From NCBI GenBank assembly GCA_046726315.1, contig JBKPAG010000008.1:1-64000 (forward strand): 64,000 nt of DNA, read 5' to 3'. The notes under the pieces were generated by a model. The model ran no database searches and was not told the DNA's origin. It was given only the letters and a program-made list of their open reading frames with translations. Position 1 is the stretch's first letter; every line of letters begins with the position of its first letter. This document shows positions 59,084-64,000 of the stretch, one piece after another. This stretch comes from JACVRX01 sp046726315. GTDB taxonomy: Bacteria; Actinomycetota; Actinomycetes; Jiangellales; Jiangellaceae. A program made the position numbers and the translations under genes.

Positions 59084-59698
59084 GTGACCGTGACACTCGT
59101 GCTGCTGGCCCTGGCCGGCGGCGTGATGTTCGGCTACGCCCGGGGCGGGCGGCTGGCCTGGCTCGGGCGGCTGCCGCTGCGGCGTAACCGGCTGCTCCTG
59201 ACCGCGATCGGCGTCTACGTTCTCGGTGTTCTCGGTGGTCTGCTCTGGGAGCCTCTACTCGCGATCCTCTCCGCCCTGAGCTGGCTGACGATCGCGTTTT
59301 ACGCGTGGGTCAACCGAGTTGTGCACGGCGCGGCGCTGATCGCCTTCGGTCTGGCCGCGAACGGACTGGTCATGCTGCTCAACGCCGCGATGCCGGTCTC
59401 GGTCTCAGCCGCCGCACAGGCTGGCGCCGATCCGGTCGCTTTGCTGGCGCCAACTGAACGGACGACTCTCGAGCCAGACATGCTGCTTCCCTGGCTGGGC
59501 AAGACGGTTCCCATTGCCTTCCCGCCTCGGCCAGAAGTCGTCAGCCCTGGCGATGTCGCCGTCGCCGCTGGGCTCGCCCTGGCCGTTGCTGTCGGGATGA
59601 GTGTTCGCGGCGGGCGGGACGCCGACTCGACGCCATCACCGGCCGAGCATGAGACCATGGAGCGCGCCGCGGAGCCGGAGAGCTCCGTCGTGCTCTAA
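59084..59698 (+). CDS. DUF5317 membrane protein
   Basis: A 204-residue membrane protein: a first helix TLVLLALAGGVMFGYARGG, a basic RLPLRRNRLLLT loop, helices at about 38-58, 62-80 and 86-108, a periplasmic loop (AQAGADPVALLAPTERTTLE) and a last helix (VAVAAGLALAVAVGMSV). The ADPVALLAPT and LPWLGKTVPI motifs match DUF5317, an actinobacterial family of unknown role. GTG 59084 is the likely start. The bL37 gene follows 24 nt later. Confidence 0.8.
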   Translation: MTVTLVLLALAGGVMFGYARGGRLAWLGRLPLRRNRLLLTAIGVYVLGVLGGLLWEPLLAILSALSWLTIAFYAWVNRVVHGAALIAFGLAANGLVMLLNAAMPVSVSAAAQAGADPVALLAPTERTTLEPDMLLPWLGKTVPIAFPPRPEVVSPGDVAVAAGLALAVAVGMSVRGGRDADSTPSPAEHETMERAAEPESSVVL

Positions 59699-59722
59699 CC
59701 CAAAGCCGAGGAGATCGACCGA

Positions 59723-59797
59723 ATGGCCCGAGCGTCCCGCAAGCGCAAGGCACGAAAGCGCAAGAAGGCCAACCACGGCAAGCGCCCCAACTCTTGA
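59723..59797 (+). CDS. Ribosomal protein bL37
   Basis: A 24-residue, extremely basic protein (MARASRKRKARKRKKANHGK, ending RPNS). The C-terminal motif ANHGKRPN is the signature of bL37, the tiny large-subunit protein found in mycobacterial ribosome structures. GAGGAG precedes the ATG by 8 nt. Its size makes it easy to miss. In the present window it follows the DUF5317 gene and lies opposite the rsrA-sigH operon. Confidence 0.9.
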   Translation: MARASRKRKARKRKKANHGKRPNS

Positions 59798-59955
59798 GCC
59801 TGGACGTTTCGTCTCGGCGGCAACAACGATGAGGCGGCGGTGTGCGGCCTGGCCACGGCCTCGGTCCCTTCGCGGCGACTTCAATGATCCAATCCGCGTA
59901 AAGACGCTATTTCGCAGTGTTTGGCGCGAGTTTGATCATTGCAGTCGCGGCGACG

Positions 59956-60231
59956 TCAGTAGTCGATGATCTCGACCCGGATCTGCTGAATCCGGGCCAG
60001 CACCCGCTGGCGCAGCGCGTCAGGAGCCCGTTCGCATCCGCAGGACCGCGCGACCAGTGCCTTGACAACGCTTTCGAGGTCGTACTTGCTCAGGCACGGC
60101 GCGCACTCGTCGAGGTGCTGTTCGACAGCCGCATACGTGATCTCCCCGTCGTCCAGCTCCCGATCCAGAAACAGGTAGACCCGATCGAGGATCTCCGCAC
60201 AGTCGGTGTCATGCGGCTGCCCGCAGCTCAT
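59956..60231 (-). CDS. rsrA: Mycothiol-system anti-sigma factor (RsrA/RshA)
   Basis: A 91-residue zinc-binding anti-sigma factor (ZAS). The motif HLDECAPC gives His39-x3-Cys43-x2-Cys46; Cys3 and Cys11 near the N-terminus and Cys64/Cys66 are further redox cysteines. In Streptomyces and mycobacteria the equivalent protein releases its sigma factor when its thiols are oxidised to disulfides. It is encoded just after the sigma gene with a 4-nt overlap (ATGA). Confidence 0.9.
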   Translation of the reverse strand: MSCGQPHDTDCAEILDRVYLFLDRELDDGEITYAAVEQHLDECAPCLSKYDLESVVKALVARSCGCERAPDALRQRVLARIQQIRVEIIDY

Positions 60232-60827
60232 CCTCCGACCTCCTCCGGCACAGCCGGTACCAGCCCGCGCTCACGCGCGTAGTCCTCGAGCAGGCCTCGC
60301 AACTGGCGGCGACCTCGGTGCAGCCGAGACATGACAGTGCCGATCGGCGTGCCCATGATCTCGGCGATGTCCTTGTACGGAAAGCCCTCGACGTCGGCGA
60401 GGTAGACCGCGATCCGAAACTCCTCCGGTATCTGCTGCAGCGCGTTCTTCACATCGGAGTCGGGCAGGTGGGACAGCGCCTCCGCCTCGGCTGAACGCAG
60501 GCCGGTCGAGGTGTGCGCCTCGGCTCGGGCCATCTGCCAGTCCTCGACTTCCTCCGAGGCGCTTTGCTGCGGCTCGCGCTGCTTCTTGCGGTAGGAGTTG
60601 ATGAACGTGTTGGTCAAGATCCGGTAGAGCCAGGCCTTGAGGTTCGTGCCCTCTTTGAACTGATGGAACGATGCGTAGGCCTTGGCGAAGGTCTCCTGGA
60701 CGAGGTCCTCGGCGTCGGTTGCGTTGCGGGTCATCCGCAACGCAGCGGAGTACAGCTGGTCAAGGAAGGGCAGCGCGTCGCGTTCGAAACGCTCGGCACG
60801 CTGCTCTGAAGTCTCAGTGATTGCCAT
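60228..60827 (-). CDS. sigH: ECF sigma factor of the SigH/SigR thiol-stress type
   Basis: A 199-residue ECF sigma factor. Region 2: ALPFLDQLYSAALRMTRNAT and DAEDLVQETFAKAYASFHQF; AWLYRILTNTFINSYRKKQR ends it. Region 4: LQQIPEEFRIAVYLADVEGF and PYKDIAEIMGTPIGTVMSRL. This pattern and the rsrA partner identify the SigH/SigR group, which turns on thioredoxin, mycothiol and protein-quality genes after thiol oxidation. The frame is open upstream of ATG 60827 to about 60968, so a longer isoform, as described for Streptomyces sigma R, is possible. A SigH-type promoter lies upstream at 60943-60969. Confidence 0.9.
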   Translation of the reverse strand: MAITETSEQRAERFERDALPFLDQLYSAALRMTRNATDAEDLVQETFAKAYASFHQFKEGTNLKAWLYRILTNTFINSYRKKQREPQQSASEEVEDWQMARAEAHTSTGLRSAEAEALSHLPDSDVKNALQQIPEEFRIAVYLADVEGFPYKDIAEIMGTPIGTVMSRLHRGRRQLRGLLEDYARERGLVPAVPEEVGG

Positions 60828-60942
60828 CGCTCGCGATGCTATCTGCGGTGGCGCCGTGGCCGGTTGCCACTCCACCAACCGGGAGGTCCAGCGGGACGTC
60901 TGCTCGGCGCGCTGGCAACCGGCGGTGGTCGTCACGTGTGGG

Positions 60943-60969
60943 TCAACGCGCCGCCGTCGCGAATGCATT
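60943..60969 (-). promoter_or_regulatory. Putative SigH/SigR-dependent promoter of sigH
   Basis: Minus strand GGAAT, 19 nt, GTT fits the sigma R consensus (GGAAT-N18/19-GTT). It lies 116 nt upstream of the sigH ATG, within the 3' end of the hydrolase gene, suggesting positive autoregulation. Confidence 0.6.
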
Positions 60970-61578
60970 CCCCAACCAGTCCCGCACGGTTTCCACCAGT
61001 CCGCTCAGCACCGCCTTCGGATCGTGGGCCGCGGGCACCGCCATCGCGTGATCGGCATGCGGAACGGCCACCAGCTCGAACGGACCGGCGGGGAACTCCT
61101 CCGGACGACCGAACGGATCGCGCGCACCCTGCAGGACCAGTGTGGGCACGCCGGCACCGGTCAGCTCGGCCAGCCGAGATCGCTCCGGCCGGCCGGGCGG
61201 GTGCAGCGGGAAGGCCAGAGCGACCACCGCGGTGGCACCCACGTCCAATGCTGTCCGGCAGGCCACCCGCGCACCCGCGCTGCGACCGCCGACGGCCAGC
61301 GGGCCCTGTCCTGCCACCGCTGCCATGACCGCGAGCCAGGCCCGGTCCAGCGTCGCGGACGCCGGCGCAACCTTCTTGCCGGCCACCCGCCACGGCTGCT
61401 CCACCCGGATGACCGTGATCCCCTCGCCCGGCAGCGACGCAGCGAGCGCTGCGAGGTCACGGGCTCCGATGCCGCCGCTAGCGCCGTGCCCGAGTGCGAG
61501 CGTTCCGCGTCCGGTGCGTGCCTGGTCGATGATCAGCCGCGCATCCCCGACCTGCGTCTTCACCACGCGCTCGGCCAC
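60943..61578 (-). CDS. Alpha/beta hydrolase (KANL3/Tex30-like)
   Basis: A 211-residue small alpha/beta hydrolase. RGTLALGHGASGGIGARDLA, VIRVEQPWRVAGKKVAPA and GPLAVGGRSAGARVACRTAL (nucleophile elbow GRSAG) are the KANL3/Tex30 pattern, with GARDPFGRPEEF (Asp) and VPHADHAMAVP (His) for the rest of the triad. GTG 61578 is used. It is upstream of sigH in the same direction; the sigH promoter may lie in its last codons. Substrate unknown. Confidence 0.8.
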   Translation of the reverse strand: MAERVVKTQVGDARLIIDQARTGRGTLALGHGASGGIGARDLAALAASLPGEGITVIRVEQPWRVAGKKVAPASATLDRAWLAVMAAVAGQGPLAVGGRSAGARVACRTALDVGATAVVALAFPLHPPGRPERSRLAELTGAGVPTLVLQGARDPFGRPEEFPAGPFELVAVPHADHAMAVPAAHDPKAVLSGLVETVRDWLGNAFATAAR

Positions 61579-61648
61579 GACCGCACCGTACCCGCCGAGC
61601 TATCGGCCGTAGACTCATGCCGACCAGCAGCGTCGAAAGGACCGAGCC

Positions 61649-63145
61649 ATGGGTCGGGACATCGACACGACGGAGTTCACCCGCGAGGACCGGCTCCGCT
61701 ACCGCGAAAAGGTCAAGACCGACCTCGCCGCCCTGCGCGAGCTCGTGGACAGCGGCAGTTTCGAAACCGGGCGGCGGACCTGCGGGGTCGAGATGGAGGT
61801 CTACATCACCGACCCGCAGGGTCACGCCGCACCGATCAACGCCAAGCTGCTCGAACGGCTCGCGTCGAGCGACTTCCAGACCGAGGTCGCGCAGTTCAAC
61901 ATCGAATTCGACGTCAAGCCCCGGCTGATCACCGGTCACGTGTTCCACACGATCGACGACGAACTGCGCCGGTCCCTGAATCATGCCCACGACGTCGCAG
62001 AGGAGCTCGGCGCCCAGGTGATGATCATCGGGATCCTGCCCACGCTGAACGACTTCGACGTCACCGAGCAGTTCATGTCGGCCAACCCGCGCTACAAAGC
62101 GCTCAACGACATGATCCTGAACGCCCGTGGCGAAGACATTCTGATCAAGATCGAGGGCACGGACGCGCTCGAGACACGGGCGAACTCGATTCTGTTCGAG
62201 GCCGCGTGCACGTCCATGCAGCTCCACCTCCAGGTCGACCCGCACGACTTCGGCCTGTACTGGAACGCCGCCCAGGTGCTCTCCGCCCCGCTGGTGGCCG
62301 TGGGTGCGAACTCGCCACTCTTCCTCGGCAAGCAGCTGCACCACGAGACCCGCATCGCGCTGTTCGAACAGGCCGCGGACACCCGCACCGAGGAGCTGAC
62401 CCTGCAGGGTGTCCGGCCGCGGGTGTGGTTCGGCGAGAAGTGGCTGGACGAGGGTGAGGGCCTGTGGGATCTGTTCGACGAGAACGTGCGGTACTTCCCC
62501 TCGCTGCTGCCGATCGTCGAGGACGAGGACCCGTTCGCGATGCTGGCGACCGGCGACGTCCCGAGACTCCCCGAGCTAACCCTGCACAACGGAACCATCT
62601 ACCGGTGGAATCGGCCGGTGTACGAGGTCGTCCGGGGCCGGCCGCACATGCGTATCGAGAACCGGGTACTCCCCGCCGGTCCGTCGGTTCCGGACTCGGT
62701 GGCCAATGCTGCGCTGTACTACGGGATGCTGCACGGCCTGGTGTCTCGGCCGCGCCCCTACATTTGGGAGCTGATGAGCTTCGCTGCGGCCACAGACAAC
62801 TTCTACGCTGCCGCTCGGGCCGGGCTGGGTGCACGGTTGTACTGGCCGCGCATCGGTGCCCACGTGCCGGTCACCGAGTTGCTGCTGCGCCATCTGCTCC
62901 CACTGGCCCGCGAAGGGCTGCTCGACTGGGGTGTGGACGCCGGTGACGTCGACTATTACCTCGGCATCATCGAAGAACGAACGATCTCGGGTTTGAGCGG
63001 CGCCGGCTGGCAGATCGCGACCTGGCGACAGTTGGTTGAAGACACCGGGCTCGACCGTGCGGAGGCAGCCGTCGAACTCGTCCGCCGCTACCAGCAGCGC
63101 TCGTACGCCAGCACACCGGTGCACACCTGGCCGGTCTCCGGCTGA
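61649..63145 (+). CDS. Glutamate-cysteine ligase family protein (GCS2-type carboxylate-amine ligase)
   Basis: A 498-residue GCS2-family protein. CGVEMEVYITDPQGHAAPIN has the conserved metal-binding Glu pair; AQFNIEFDVKPRLITGH, SILFEAACTSMQLHLQVDPH and AVGANSPLFLGKQLHHETR are further family motifs. Relatives form gamma-glutamyl peptides from glutamate and an amine, using ATP. In a mycothiol-using actinobacterium glutathione synthesis is not expected, so the product could be another gamma-glutamyl amide. ATG 61649 has a weak ribosome-binding site (GAAAGGACC). The partial deacylase gene follows 49 nt later. Confidence 0.85.
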   Translation: MGRDIDTTEFTREDRLRYREKVKTDLAALRELVDSGSFETGRRTCGVEMEVYITDPQGHAAPINAKLLERLASSDFQTEVAQFNIEFDVKPRLITGHVFHTIDDELRRSLNHAHDVAEELGAQVMIIGILPTLNDFDVTEQFMSANPRYKALNDMILNARGEDILIKIEGTDALETRANSILFEAACTSMQLHLQVDPHDFGLYWNAAQVLSAPLVAVGANSPLFLGKQLHHETRIALFEQAADTRTEELTLQGVRPRVWFGEKWLDEGEGLWDLFDENVRYFPSLLPIVEDEDPFAMLATGDVPRLPELTLHNGTIYRWNRPVYEVVRGRPHMRIENRVLPAGPSVPDSVANAALYYGMLHGLVSRPRPYIWELMSFAAATDNFYAAARAGLGARLYWPRIGAHVPVTELLLRHLLPLAREGLLDWGVDAGDVDYYLGIIEERTISGLSGAGWQIATWRQLVEDTGLDRAEAAVELVRRYQQRSYASTPVHTWPVSG

Positions 63146-63194
63146 CCAGCTCAGTGTCCGAATCGTCCCTCCTCAGTCGGTATCCTGTCGGCCC

Positions 63195-64000
63195 ATGTCC
63201 GTGCTGTACCACCGCTTCGACGGCTATGAAGAGCTCAAGGCCTTGCTGGAGGGGTCCGACGAGGAGGTCTTGGTCTCGCTGGCCGGCAAGCCCGGGGTCA
63301 TCCGCATTCCGGCGGCGGGCACGGCGCAGGTACCCAAGGCCCGGCTCATCGCGTGCCTCATGCACGGCAACGAACCGTCAGGGTACCGGGCGGTGCTGGA
63401 GGTGCTGCGGCGCGGCGAACGGTTTCCGTTCGACCTGTGGATTCTGATCGGCAACGTGCGCGCCGCCACCCAAGACGGGTGGTATGCCCACCGATTTCTC
63501 GATGGCCAGGAGGACTTCAACCGGGTCTGGCAGGTGGGCCCGACAACCACTCGGATGCGGCGGTGTGCCGCTGCGATCCTCGACCAGCTTCGCTCGACCG
63601 GCCTCGAGGCCGCAGTCGACCTGCATAACAACAGCGGCCAGAACCCTTATTACGCGATCGTGCCCATACCGACCCCGGCGAGCTTCCGGCTGGCGGCGCT
63701 GTGCGCCGACACGGTGTTGCACTGGCGGTTGCGGGCATACACGCTGATGGAGGCCTTGGCCAACACCTGCCCGACAGTCGCGATCGAGTGCGGCCTGCCA
63801 CACCTGCCGGAGGGAACGGCGTTTGCCTCCGGGGTGATCCACCGCTTCCTGGCTGCTGATGACTTTTCGGTCTCGCACGACGAGCCACCCCCCCGACCGA
63901 GCCGGATCGTCGAGACGCTGCATCGGGTGACAGTTCGACCGGAGGTCATGTTCGCCTTCGGCGGCGTGGTCGACGAGGAGACCGATCTGGTCATCGTGCC
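63195..64000 (+). CDS. Succinylglutamate desuccinylase/aspartoacylase family zinc hydrolase (runs off window)
   Basis: The first 268 codons from ATG 63195 are present; the frame is open to the window end. LIACLMHGNEPSGYRAVLEV holds the zinc-ligand His and Glu (HGNE); AVDLHNNSGQNPYYAIVP supplies the second His, and TVAIECGLPHLPEG the later catalytic Glu region. This is the AstE/AspA (M14-like) zinc deacylase fold. The preceding gene encodes a GCS2-type ligase, so the two could build and cleave an amide bond in the same pathway. The C-terminus is missing only because of the window edge. Confidence 0.75.
   Translation, partial: MSVLYHRFDGYEELKALLEGSDEEVLVSLAGKPGVIRIPAAGTAQVPKARLIACLMHGNEPSGYRAVLEVLRRGERFPFDLWILIGNVRAATQDGWYAHRFLDGQEDFNRVWQVGPTTTRMRRCAAAILDQLRSTGLEAAVDLHNNSGQNPYYAIVPIPTPASFRLAALCADTVLHWRLRAYTLMEALANTCPTVAIECGLPHLPEGTAFASGVIHRFLAADDFSVSHDEPPPRPSRIVETLHRVTVRPEVMFAFGGVVDEETDLVIV

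Overview
The window is high-GC DNA from an actinobacterium. Lineage markers include a 24-residue bL37 ribosomal protein, a WhiB1-type Wbl protein, a multifunctional 2-oxoglutarate dehydrogenase (Kgd), a Ni superoxide dismutase with its SodX peptidase, a mycothiol-type SigH/RsrA pair and a DevR/DosR response regulator. No rRNA, tRNA, CRISPR array or intact insertion sequence was seen. Genus cannot be fixed from the sequence alone.

Region 1 (1-16 kb) is a dormancy/hypoxia-type island. It opens with the C-terminus of a DevR/DosR regulator. It carries families known from mycobacterial DosR regulons: pyridoxamine-oxidase-like flavin proteins, DoxX, a DUF1918 + CBS-domain pair, flavodoxin, an Acg-type nitroreductase, an SQR-like flavoprotein, a multicopper oxidase and remnants of a DevS kinase and a GH65 domain. 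Near-palindromes of the form GGGNCGAAGGTCCC precede most of them, in several cases 64-68 nt before the start codon. Many genes here are broken: premature stops, frameshifts, internal deletions and second, decayed copies of the PNPOx, DUF1918-CBS and flavodoxin genes. The island looks like a DosR regulon that expanded by duplication and is now eroding.

Region 2 (16-24.3 kb) holds a frameshifted MFS exporter running into a deazaflavin-type nitroreductase, a divergent TetR gene with an AT-rich operator, a large LuxR-family (LAL) ATPase regulator and decayed stretches. Region 3 (24.4-34 kb) is mainly metabolic: an alpha/beta hydrolase, a shikimate-dehydrogenase-like enzyme near a LigAB extradiol dioxygenase, an NmrA reductase, a D-amino-acid oxidase, a glyoxalase-fold protein, a TPM-domain membrane protein and a phytoene-desaturase-like flavoprotein.

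Region 4 (34-44.4 kb) contains kgd with two tightly coupled small genes, a quinone oxidoreductase, a NUDIX hydrolase, divergent sodX/sodN and an rsbW-sigF pair. Region 5 (44.5-50.2 kb) is the most unusual locus. Two membrane histidine-kinase-like proteins have complementary defects: one keeps the ATP-binding site but lacks the phospho-acceptor His, the other keeps the His but lacks the ATP-binding residues. They flank a substrate-binding lipoprotein, and a NarL-type regulator overlaps the second kinase. They may work as a split kinase.

Region 6 (50-64 kb) resembles the mycobacterial whiB1-pdtaS-TB7.3-rshA-sigH neighbourhood, interrupted by a DUF2785 gene, an IlvG-like enzyme, a GlxA/AraC regulator and a lysyl oxidase with an in-frame amber codon. 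It ends with a GCS2-type carboxylate-amine ligase and a zinc deacylase that runs off the end. Start codons are inferred from ribosome-binding sites and family lengths. Several frameshifts could be sequencing errors, although their concentration in the first 19 kb argues against that as the main cause.
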